Shown piece by piece: positions 1-7,191 of a DNA stretch of 64,000 nt (position 1 is its first letter; each line of letters opens with the position of its first letter). Location: the NCBI GenBank assembly GCA_030372335.1, contig JAUDCW010000011.1, one strand, 5' to 3'. Origin of the DNA: JALCOL01 sp022649665. GTDB lineage: Bacteria; Bacillota; Bacilli; Lactobacillales; Enterococcaceae. The notes below the pieces were generated by a model. That model saw nothing but the letters and a program-made list of their open reading frames with translations, did not search any database and had not been told where the DNA came from. A program made the position numbers and the translations under genes.

Positions 1-170
1 TCGCAGAACAAGTCCGCTTGATCTACGGCGGATCTGTCAGTCAGGAAACTGTGGGAGAGATCGTCAATGATCCAGCCGTAGATGGAGTTTTTGTAGGACG
101 TTTTGGGCATGACCCGAAGAAGTTCAGCAATATCGTTCAGATCGTAAAAAATGTAAAAAAATCCGTTTGA
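1..170 (+). CDS. Triosephosphate isomerase-like protein, C-terminal fragment
   Basis: The frame that is open from base 3 encodes about 55 residues ending in a TGA at 168-170; the gene begins outside the window. The segment carries the TIM C-terminal phosphate-binding signature LIYGGSV followed by a second glycine motif, GVFVGRFG. Ordinary glycolytic TpiA usually has a VGGASL-type motif at the second position, so the GRFG variant suggests a secondary TIM-family isomerase of a sugar or polyol pathway. That would fit the sugar kinase starting 57 bases downstream, probably in the same operon. The family is clear; the exact substrate is inference. Confidence 0.7.
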   Translation, partial: AEQVRLIYGGSVSQETVGEIVNDPAVDGVFVGRFGHDPKKFSNIVQIVKNVKKSV

Positions 171-227
171 TCTCAGTCAGTAGCTTTCTGGATTTCCGGT
201 CAACACGATAAAAGAGGTGAGGATATA

Positions 228-1697
228 TTGGATTGCTTTTTAGGGATCGATTTGGGCACCAGCTCTCTCAAGATCATTGCTGCTTCAGCAAACGGAGAGA
301 TGATCGGTTCAGTAAATAAGTCTTTTTCAATTATTTCTGAGAAAGAGGGATTCAGTGAAGAAAATCCCAAAGATTGGGTCAAAGCACTTGATGCGGCCTT
401 GCTGGAATTGCTTGCAAAATATCCGCAACTCAAAATCAACACACGTGCGCTTTCTTTCTCTGGACAGATGCATAGTTTGGTATTGATCGATAAAACAGGC
501 GAGCCAATTCGCAATGCGATTTTGTGGAATGATACCAGAACGTCTGAAGAAGTAAAGTTTTTAAATAATAACTTCAAGAATCATTTGCTTAATAAAGAAA
601 AAAATATCGCTCTAGAGGGATTTACACTACCGAAAATATTATGGATACAAAAGCATGAGCCGAATAACTGGGAAAAGACTTTCAAGTTTATGATGCCGAA
701 AGATTTTCTCGTATATTACTTAACAGAGAAAGTCAATACCGATTACTCAGATGCTTCAGGGACACTAATGCTTCAAATCGAAGAAAGAAGTTGGGATAAA
801 GAACTGCTGGCAGATTTGAAAATAGAGTTAAAAAAATGTCCACAAATTGTTTCCTCAGACGCAATCGTCGGAAAAGTAAAAAGTATACTTAAAGAAAAGT
901 ATGGATTCGCTCAAGATGTGGATGTTGTTATGGGCGGTGCTGACAATGCATGTGGAGCTTTAGGAAATATCTCTGAAGAAAAGCAGGGTCTGCTGTCAGT
1001 TGGTACAAGCGGAGTGGTGCTTTATTACTCGAATGACCCTGCTGGACAAATAGGAAAATACCATTACTTTAATTCTGCAATTGATGGCAAAGATTATAAA
1101 ATGGGAGTAACCTTATCTGCTGGATACTCGCTAGACTGGTATAAAAAGACGTTTTTGCCAAATCAATCATTTGATGAGGTCAGCAAGTTGGCAGAAAATA
1201 GCAAGATCGGCAGCAACGGGATAACTTTTCTTCCTTATCTTTTTGGTGAAAGAAGTCCTCATTACAACCCTAAACTTTTTGCCGAAATCATTGGAATCAG
1301 AGCTCATCATAATCTGTCAGATATCACTAGAGCTGTGATGGAAGGAATCAGCTTCTCTCTGCTAGATGTATATGAAAATATGGAAGAACAACAAAAAAAA
1401 ACTATTAAAGTGTTCAGAATAACCGGCGGTGTGATAAAAAATCCATTCTGGATTCAAATGTTCGCTGATATTTTTAAAACAGAGATCGAGACGATTGCTA
1501 TGGAAGAAGGGCCAGCTTTTGGGGCATTATTATTAGCAATAAGCGCAGAAACAAACGAAACTTTCGACAAAATTTGGGCTCGGTTTACGAAGATCAAACA
1601 AAAATATTTTCCAATTGAAGAAAATGTTGGAAAGTATCAAACAAGCTATCAGCGATATTTGTTATATAGCCGCGAATTAAATGAAAAAAATAAATAA
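228..1697 (+). CDS. FGGY-family carbohydrate kinase (xylulokinase-like)
   Basis: A 489-residue sugar kinase, the usual FGGY length. The N-terminal ATPase fold begins FLGIDLGTSSLK; the substrate region includes SFSGQMHSLV and LWNDTRT (about residues 78-105); the C-terminal domain has GGADNACGALGN, SVGTSGVV, YLFGERSPHYNP and the adenine-binding ITGGVIKNPFW. These match the XylB branch, which phosphorylates D-xylulose in the cytoplasm. The start is a TTG preceded by GAGGTGAGGA. It follows a TIM-like isomerase, so it may belong to a polyol or pentose operon with a different ketose substrate. Its A/T-richer codon use differs somewhat from the genes further along. Kinase family is secure, substrate is not. 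Confidence 0.85.
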   Translation: MDCFLGIDLGTSSLKIIAASANGEMIGSVNKSFSIISEKEGFSEENPKDWVKALDAALLELLAKYPQLKINTRALSFSGQMHSLVLIDKTGEPIRNAILWNDTRTSEEVKFLNNNFKNHLLNKEKNIALEGFTLPKILWIQKHEPNNWEKTFKFMMPKDFLVYYLTEKVNTDYSDASGTLMLQIEERSWDKELLADLKIELKKCPQIVSSDAIVGKVKSILKEKYGFAQDVDVVMGGADNACGALGNISEEKQGLLSVGTSGVVLYYSNDPAGQIGKYHYFNSAIDGKDYKMGVTLSAGYSLDWYKKTFLPNQSFDEVSKLAENSKIGSNGITFLPYLFGERSPHYNPKLFAEIIGIRAHHNLSDITRAVMEGISFSLLDVYENMEEQQKKTIKVFRITGGVIKNPFWIQMFADIFKTEIETIAMEEGPAFGALLLAISAETNETFDKIWARFTKIKQKYFPIEENVGKYQTSYQRYLLYSRELNEKNK

Positions 1698-1700
1698 AAC

Positions 1701-1741
1701 AAGCGATCGATCTTGCTGTTTTCAGCAGATCGGTCGCTTAT
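1701..1741. terminator. Bidirectional terminator between the sugar kinase and the membrane protein
   Basis: AAGCGATCGATCT pairs with AGATCGGTCGCTT around a short loop (one mismatch), placed between convergent genes. The stop of the minus-strand gene lies inside the hairpin. Confidence 0.75.
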
Positions 1742-2124
1742 TTATGTTTCGCTGGAAGATGATAGAAGAAGAGCAAGCCGAGAGGACCTAAGATCCATGA
1801 GAATTTCCAAATAATGTAAAACAGCAAAATTTTCAGCAAGTACCAAACGATGACTTGCCAACTGCCAAGATGCAAAATATTTTGATAGCTAGGAAAAAAA
1901 AGACTGCGGATTTTGCGCGGAAGGCGCTTTTTTGCCCAAACACCTAAAAAAAGGGCGGCAAAGGGAAAAGTGATCAGGTTGAACAAATAAAGATAGGTTG
2001 CCAAAAGCGAAGTATAAGATTGCAGGCGGAACGCGATGAAAGAAAATAGAAAAGCCAAGAGCCAAAACTTTGCCGGCTGACTGCGCAAAAGCGGGCGGAA
2101 AAATGATTGATTATGATTTGTCAT
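1738..2124 (-). CDS. Small integral membrane protein, function unknown
   Basis: A 128-residue protein that I do not recognise. After a short polar, positively charged N-terminus there are about three or four hydrophobic stretches (roughly residues 18-45, 48-65 and 90-122), separated by a basic loop (WAKKRLPRKIRS), so it is probably an inner-membrane protein. The ATG is preceded at good distance by AGGAGAAT, supporting that it is a real gene. It is monocistronic, convergent with the kinase and separated from nadA by a terminator. No catalytic motif is visible. Confidence 0.6.
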   Translation of the reverse strand: MTNHNQSFFRPLLRSQPAKFWLLAFLFSFIAFRLQSYTSLLATYLYLFNLITFPFAALFLGVWAKKRLPRKIRSLFFPSYQNILHLGSWQVIVWYLLKILLFYIIWKFSWILGPLGLLFFYHLPAKHK

Positions 2125-2225
2125 GAGGATTCTCCTGTTTCGATTGTTTCAGGTGCTTCTTGTAATATAGCATGTTTCAGAGAAGTAAGAAATATGAAAA
2201 TGTTTTCTTCAAGCAGAATCCAATC

Positions 2226-2267
2226 AAAAAGACGAACAAACTGGGATTTCAGTCTGCTCGTCTTTTT
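2226..2267. terminator. Terminator of the nadBCA operon
   Basis: AAAAAGACGA pairs with TCGTCTTTTT across a loop of about 20 bases with inner pairs; it lies immediately downstream of nadA on the minus strand and is T-rich on both sides. Confidence 0.8.
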
Positions 2268-2282
2268 AAAGAAAAGAAATAT

Positions 2283-3377
2283 TCAGCTCAGTGCGAGCAT
2301 TTTGTCAAGCGCGCGGAGCGCATCGCCTGTTGTTTTTAGATCTACCGTGATAGGCTGGAGCGGCCGGTTATTGGCCAAGCTGTCAAGTGTCCATGCCAAG
2401 TGCGGCAAGCGGATCCGGTTCATCGTCAAGCAAGCGCACGCGACAGGATTGATCAAAGAGATCTCTTGGGGAAGTCGAGTTTTCATCCGGGTCACTAGAT
2501 TGTGATCGGTCCCGACCGCCCAATGGGTATCTTTCGGCGAATTTTTAACGACATTCATGATCTTGTTCGTTGAACCAGAGTCATCGGCGGCTTGAACGAC
2601 TTCAAAAGGACATTCGGGATGGACGATCACTTTGATATCCGGATCATTTTTACGGAGTTTGTCGATCTGTTCCACTGTAAACTGCTGATGGACCGAACAC
2701 CACCCATTCCACAAAATCACGCGGATCTTTTCGGTTTCTTTGGCGCGGAGCCGATTTTCTCCTTGATCCCACAAAGCCATCTGTTCAAGCGGGATTCCTA
2801 AATGATAAGCGGTATTGCGTCCCAGATGCTGATCAGGCAGAAAGAAGATGCGTTTCTTTTGCGTAAAAGCCCACTTCAATACTTTTTCAGCATTGCTCGA
2901 AGTCACGATCGCTCCGCCGTGGCGGCCGACAAAGGCTTTGATCGCCGCACTTGAATTCACATACGTGATCGGCATGATTTCATTCGGATAGATCGTATCT
3001 AACGTGTCCCACGCTGTCTGCAGCTGATGGGGATCGGCCATGTCAGCCATTGAACAGCCGGCATGCGGATCAGGCAGATAAACGTGCTGATTTTGTTCGG
3101 TCAGCATATCGGCTGTCTCCGCCATAAAATGAACACCGCAGAAAACGATATGCTCTGCTGTTTTATTTTTTGCTGCAAGCTGCGCGAGCTGGAGCGAATC
3201 GCCAACTTCATCGGCAAAATCGACAACTTCATCTTTTTGGTAGTGATGCGCTAAAAGCAGCAATTGATCGCCGAGAGACGCCTTGGCTTCGCGAATGATC
3301 GCCTGCAGCTGTTTTTGGTCTGCGTCCAAATAAAATGACGGAATTTGTTGGGCGCTGAAAGTATCAAGCAGATTCAT
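2283..3377 (-). CDS. nadA: Quinolinate synthase NadA
   Basis: NadA condenses iminoaspartate (made by NadB) with dihydroxyacetone phosphate to quinolinate in the cytoplasm. The protein has 364 residues, the length of the Bacillus-type enzyme. Family signatures are LLAHHYQKDEVVDFAD near the N-terminus, DPHAGCSMADM with Cys108, WNGWCSVHQ with Cys227, and NPVACACLTMN with Cys314/316; the three cysteine regions are the expected ligands of the oxygen-sensitive [4Fe-4S] cluster. The start overlaps the nadC stop by four bases (ATGA), indicating translational coupling as last gene of nadB-nadC-nadA. The divergent NifS-like desulfurase probably supplies sulfur for this cluster. Confidence 0.95.
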   Translation of the reverse strand: MNLLDTFSAQQIPSFYLDADQKQLQAIIREAKASLGDQLLLLAHHYQKDEVVDFADEVGDSLQLAQLAAKNKTAEHIVFCGVHFMAETADMLTEQNQHVYLPDPHAGCSMADMADPHQLQTAWDTLDTIYPNEIMPITYVNSSAAIKAFVGRHGGAIVTSSNAEKVLKWAFTQKKRIFFLPDQHLGRNTAYHLGIPLEQMALWDQGENRLRAKETEKIRVILWNGWCSVHQQFTVEQIDKLRKNDPDIKVIVHPECPFEVVQAADDSGSTNKIMNVVKNSPKDTHWAVGTDHNLVTRMKTRLPQEISLINPVACACLTMNRIRLPHLAWTLDSLANNRPLQPITVDLKTTGDALRALDKMLALS

Positions 3378-4216
3378 GACTTTGCTCCTTTCCGGCTGTT
3401 GAAGCTGATATCGAGGGCTTTTACGGAATGCGTCAAGCAGCCCAATGAAATATAATCGACGCCTGAACCGCGGTAACTTGCGAGATTAGCCAAAGTGATC
3501 CCGCCGGACGCTTCGAGGATATTGTCTTTGCGGTAGGGCAAGTATTCTTTGATTTCCGCGGGCGTGCGGTTATCGAGCATGATCACATCCGCCTTGGCAG
3601 CGACCGCCTCTTTGAATTGTGCGAGTGTTTCGACTTCAACTTCGACCTTGATCATGTGGCCGCACTTTTTTCGGACCGCCGCAACGGCTGCGGTGATCCC
3701 GCCGGCGTATGCGATGTGATTATCTTTCAACATGATCCCGTCGTCGAGCCCAAAACGATGATTGAAGCCGCCGCCTTGCGTGACGGCATATTTGTCAAGC
3801 ATTCGGAGCCCGGGAACTGTTTTGCGGGTATCGCAGATCCGGATCTGCGGATCGTTCAGCGTTTCAACTGCGTGCCGCGTTGCGGTAGCGATGCCGCTCA
3901 TGCGCTGCCATAAGTTTAAAATCACGCGTTCTGCTGTGAGAAGTGTTCGGGTCGGCCCTGTGGCAGTCGCTAAGATCGTTCCCTTTTTTTGGAAACTTCC
4001 TTCAGAAACGAGCGGCTGAAACACGACATCCGTGCTCAGCTGATGGTAAACGCGCGGGGCAATATCGAGACCGCAAACGATCCCGTCTTCTTTTAAGAGA
4101 AATTCGCCTTCGTCAGTGTCTTCCGGCGAAAAAATAGCTTCGCTGCTCCAATCACCACGGCCGATATCTTCACTGAGAAAATGGCGCAGGCTTTTTTCAA
4201 GCTGAATGCTGTTCAT
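3374..4216 (-). CDS. nadC: Nicotinate-nucleotide pyrophosphorylase (carboxylating) NadC
   Basis: NadC converts quinolinate and PRPP to nicotinate mononucleotide, releasing CO2 and PPi. The 280-residue product has the expected N-terminal EDIGRGDWSSEAIF, the central AERVILNLWQRMSGIAT, the CDTRKTVPGLR substrate-binding segment, and the C-terminal barrel motifs EVEVETL, IMLDNRTP and EASGGI. The reading frame is open ten codons further upstream, but the ATG at 4214-4216 follows GAAAGGATG at proper spacing and begins MNSIQLEKSL, so it is preferred. It overlaps the end of nadB by 20 bases and the start of nadA by four, so the three genes form a tight operon. Confidence 0.94.
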   Translation of the reverse strand: MNSIQLEKSLRHFLSEDIGRGDWSSEAIFSPEDTDEGEFLLKEDGIVCGLDIAPRVYHQLSTDVVFQPLVSEGSFQKKGTILATATGPTRTLLTAERVILNLWQRMSGIATATRHAVETLNDPQIRICDTRKTVPGLRMLDKYAVTQGGGFNHRFGLDDGIMLKDNHIAYAGGITAAVAAVRKKCGHMIKVEVEVETLAQFKEAVAAKADVIMLDNRTPAEIKEYLPYRKDNILEASGGITLANLASYRGSGVDYISLGCLTHSVKALDISFNSRKGAKS

Positions 4217-5666
4217 AATGTTCATCCTTTCGGTAATGGGCGCCAAGACTCTTTGTCCGCTTTAAAGCGGCTTGCGCCGCGAATTGAGCGATCAGGCACA
4301 AGTTTGCGGTTTCCAGTTCGGAAAAAAGAAAGGCAGGCGGCAAGTCGAAAAATTGATAGCGGGCCAGCCATGCAAGCAGATCAAGAAGACCCGCTTCGGT
4401 ACGCTCAATCCCAAGCTCGTGCCAAGCATGCATTTGCAGTTCACTGCGGCTCGGCAGTTTGAAAGCTGCCGCCGAAGGGAGATGTGCTGCGTGCTTGTTT
4501 TCAGGCACTGTTGGAGTGCTTAAAATCTGGCGGGCAGCACGTTCAGAAAAAACGAGGCATTCCAAAAGCGAATTGCTTGCCAAGCGGTTGGCGCCGTGAA
4601 CGCCGGTACAAGCAGTTTCACCGACTGCATACAAATTCGGCAGACTCGTCCGGCCGTTCAAATCAGTCTGGATGCCGCCCATCATAAAGTGCGCTCCTGG
4701 GCGAACTGGGATCCGCTTAGTGGTTTGATAAGGAATTTGATGCTTTTGGAGGTTGGCGGTGATCTGCGGGAAGCGCTCTTCAAAGTCGTGGATCGCCGAG
4801 ATATCGAGAAATACTTTTTTTCCTTCAGCATAAGCTGTCGTCAAGACGCGCGCGACGACATCACGCGGCGAAAGATCTTTTAATGGATAATCTTTCATTA
4901 AAGGAGCGTCATTTTCATCCACTAGGATCGCACCGGCACCGCGGACTGCTTCTGAGATGAGACCATAGCATTTTTCGTTTTTGGTCAAAAGTGTCGGATG
5001 AAACTGGATAAATTCCATATCGCTCAAAGCAGCACCAGCCCTCAGCGCCATCGCCATTCCGTCACCGGTGATCGTCCGGTCATTCATGCTGAGCGGGAAC
5101 AAGCCGCCCAAGCCGCCAGTCGCCAGTATAACAAAGTCAGCGAAAGCGGACTGCAATTCGCCGTGTTCATCGAAATAGCGGATCCCAGTGCAGCGGTCCT
5201 CCGTCACGATCAAGGAAACGACTGGACAGTTTTCATGCCAAGCGACGTTGTTCAGCTCGCTTTGAACGAACAATGTGACATATTTGCCGGTTTGGTCGCC
5301 GTGACAGTGCAAGATCCGCGGCAAACGGTGCGCGCCCTCTAAGCCAAAGCGGAGCGTGCCATCGGGATTGCGGTCGAAAGCCATCCCTTCATTGATCAGT
5401 TCATGGATGACTGCGACGCCTTCTTTGGTCAAGGTTTCTACCGCACGGACATCATTGTGATGAACGCCGGCTTTGAGCGTGTCTTCAGCGTGAGCGTGCC
5501 ATGAATCTTTTTCCGGCACCACTGCGGCGACGCCTCCTTGTGCCAAGTAGGAGTTGCATTCCGTTCGGCGGCCTTTCGTATAAATCGAAACTTCGCAAGT
5601 ATCCTGCAGATAATAGGCGGTGCGCGTCCCAGCCAAGCCGGAGCCGACAATCAGTACTTTCTTCAT
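4197..5666 (-). CDS. nadB: L-aspartate oxidase NadB
   Basis: NadB is an FAD enzyme that oxidises L-aspartate to iminoaspartate, the first step of de novo NAD synthesis. The protein has 489 residues, a little shorter than the roughly 530 of many homologues. It starts with the dinucleotide-binding motif VLIVGSGLAGTRTAYYL, followed by NSYLAQGGVAAV (the fumarate-reductase/aspartate-oxidase signature), FVILATGGLGGLF, MEFIQFHPTLL, the catalytic-site region HFMMGGIQTDLNGRTS and GANRLASNSLLECLVF. The start ATG follows AAGGGATGGG. It is the first gene of nadBCA and diverges from the NifS-like gene with overlapping promoters. Confidence 0.94.
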   Translation of the reverse strand: MKKVLIVGSGLAGTRTAYYLQDTCEVSIYTKGRRTECNSYLAQGGVAAVVPEKDSWHAHAEDTLKAGVHHNDVRAVETLTKEGVAVIHELINEGMAFDRNPDGTLRFGLEGAHRLPRILHCHGDQTGKYVTLFVQSELNNVAWHENCPVVSLIVTEDRCTGIRYFDEHGELQSAFADFVILATGGLGGLFPLSMNDRTITGDGMAMALRAGAALSDMEFIQFHPTLLTKNEKCYGLISEAVRGAGAILVDENDAPLMKDYPLKDLSPRDVVARVLTTAYAEGKKVFLDISAIHDFEERFPQITANLQKHQIPYQTTKRIPVRPGAHFMMGGIQTDLNGRTSLPNLYAVGETACTGVHGANRLASNSLLECLVFSERAARQILSTPTVPENKHAAHLPSAAAFKLPSRSELQMHAWHELGIERTEAGLLDLLAWLARYQFFDLPPAFLFSELETANLCLIAQFAAQAALKRTKSLGAHYRKDEHYEQHSA

Positions 5667-5680
5667 TTATCCCATCCCTT

Positions 5681-5745
5681 TATGTAAAAAGCCAGTGATC
5701 TCTTGACAAGTATTTTCCGCTATTTTAGGATAAGTGTCAAGACAC
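5681..5745. promoter_or_regulatory. Divergent nadB/nifS promoters with inverted operator-like sites
   Basis: Plus strand: TTGACA (5703-5708), 17-base spacer, TAGGAT (5726-5731), driving nifS. Minus strand: TTGTCA (5709-5704), 17-base spacer, TACATA (5686-5681), driving nadBCA. The two -35 boxes overlap almost completely. A TCTTGACA copy at 5701-5708 is mirrored by the near-palindrome GTGTCAAGACAC at 5734-5745, just after the nifS -10. This layout suggests a repressor that shuts both promoters; by analogy with Bacillus it would be the NiaR (YrxA) niacin-responsive repressor, which is inference. Confidence 0.65.
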
Positions 5746-5762
5746 ATGCTGAGGTGAGAAAA

Positions 5763-6848
5763 ATGCTTTATTTTGATTATGCGGCTACGGCCCCGATGAC
5801 ACCGAGTGCATTAGCGGCTTATACGCAAGCGGCAGAAAAATATTTCGGCAATCCCAATAGTCCGCACCTTGCCGGGCAAGAAGCGGCCGAACTGCTGGAG
5901 TTTTGCCGTTCAAGGTTCGCGGCACGCCTGCAAGTCCCAGCGGAAAGCATTATCTTCACTTCCGGCGGGAGCGAAAGCAACCGCTTGGCGCTGCAAATGA
6001 GTTTGAATCAATTGCCGGAAAAAAAGCGGGTCATTGCGACGCCGCTTGAACATTCGAGTATTTTGAATTATTTGCGGCAGGATCCAGCGGTTGAGCTTGT
6101 CCTCTTGCCGCTGCACGCAGGAAAAGTTTTAGCCGCTGATTTGAAACAAGCGCTGCAGGCGCCCGGCGGATTGGTAGTGATCCAGCAGCTCCATTCGGTG
6201 ACCGGGATCGTTCAGGATATTGCAGAGTTGGCAGCACTTGCGCGGCAGCACGGCTATTTATTTCATTGCGACGGTGTCCAAGCGTTCAGCAAACTCGCTT
6301 TTCCGCGCGCTGTGACCTCTTTCAGCTGCGCGGCGCATAAGATCGGCGGGCCCAAGAGCGGCGGAGCGCTCTATTTAGATCCGGCCGCGGGTTTTGCGCC
6401 GCTGATCCCCGGCACGACGCAAGAAAACGGTTTTCGTGCGGGCACCGTCGATGTCCCGGCGGTCGCAAGCTTTACCACCGCAGCGGAAGAAGCGTTCGAT
6501 CACGGTGCAGAAACGCGAAAAAAATTTGCAGCGTATGAGCGACTGCTGGATGACACGCTGCCGGATTGGCAGGGGATCGCTTATCCACATCATCCGGGGA
6601 TCGTCGGGCTGTTTGCGCCGCAAAAGTCAGGGGCGCAAGTAATGGCGGAACTTTCGGCACGCGGGATCTGTTTATCGACGACTTCGGCTTGCAATACAGG
6701 CGGCGGCGCGGACCAGTCGCTCTTAGCATTGGGCTATACGCCCGACGAAGCGCGGCGCTTTCTCCGGATCTCTTTTGGGGCAGCGACGACGGAAGAAGAA
6801 GTGCAGGAGTTGAGCCAAGCACTAAAAGAAACAGAGTCAAGCATGTAA
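5763..6848 (+). CDS. nifS: NifS/IscS-like cysteine desulfurase
   Basis: A PLP enzyme releasing sulfur from L-cysteine as a persulfide for Fe-S assembly. The 361-residue product has the N-terminal DYAATAPMTPSAL, the PLP pocket residues GGSESNRLALQ and HCDGVQAF, the Schiff-base lysine in SCAAHKIGGPKSGG, and the catalytic cysteine loop STTSACNTGGG near residue 320. The frame is open 20 codons upstream, but the ATG at 5763 follows GAGGTGAG and begins at the conserved MLYFDYAATAP. Divergence from nadBCA matches the Bacillus arrangement in which this desulfurase is dedicated to NadA. Its last bases lie just before an AT-rich gap. Confidence 0.9.
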   Translation: MLYFDYAATAPMTPSALAAYTQAAEKYFGNPNSPHLAGQEAAELLEFCRSRFAARLQVPAESIIFTSGGSESNRLALQMSLNQLPEKKRVIATPLEHSSILNYLRQDPAVELVLLPLHAGKVLAADLKQALQAPGGLVVIQQLHSVTGIVQDIAELAALARQHGYLFHCDGVQAFSKLAFPRAVTSFSCAAHKIGGPKSGGALYLDPAAGFAPLIPGTTQENGFRAGTVDVPAVASFTTAAEEAFDHGAETRKKFAAYERLLDDTLPDWQGIAYPHHPGIVGLFAPQKSGAQVMAELSARGICLSTTSACNTGGGADQSLLALGYTPDEARRFLRISFGAATTEEEVQELSQALKETESSM

Positions 6849-7191
6849 ATCAGCTGATATTGTTGATGATTTGGGAAGATACTCAAAAAACTAATCATCT
6901 TTAAAGTTATTTATTAGTTTATAAACAAAGCCAAAAAATTACAATTTTAATTATTTTCATAACGAAGGTATATTATTTATCAAAAAAAGTACTCGGCGGG
7001 TGCTCTTTTGATAAAATACCTCTTTTTTTTTTAGATATAATTATATTTGTAAAACAATGGGAAAGGAGGCTCTGCCGAGCAAAGTACTTATTTTTTGGCG
7101 ATTCGATAAATGAAAGGGCTTTCAAAATGAATTTTGGCAAAATGGCGGAGTAAAACAGGAAACACGAGTCCCGAAGACAAGGGTGAGGGTG
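6849..7191 (+). other. AT-rich intergenic leader before the surface-protein gene
   Basis: This 343-base stretch holds no convincing gene. It is very AT-rich to about 7060. It contains a pair of imperfect inverted arms, AAGTACTCGGC at 6987-6997 and GCCGAGCAAAGTACTT at 7074-7089, which could close a long hairpin around a poly-T/TATAAT segment (TATAAT at 7036-7041). No -35 box at good spacing is visible. The remainder up to the start codon is a leader of about 100 bases. No known riboswitch consensus was recognised. Confidence 0.4.
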
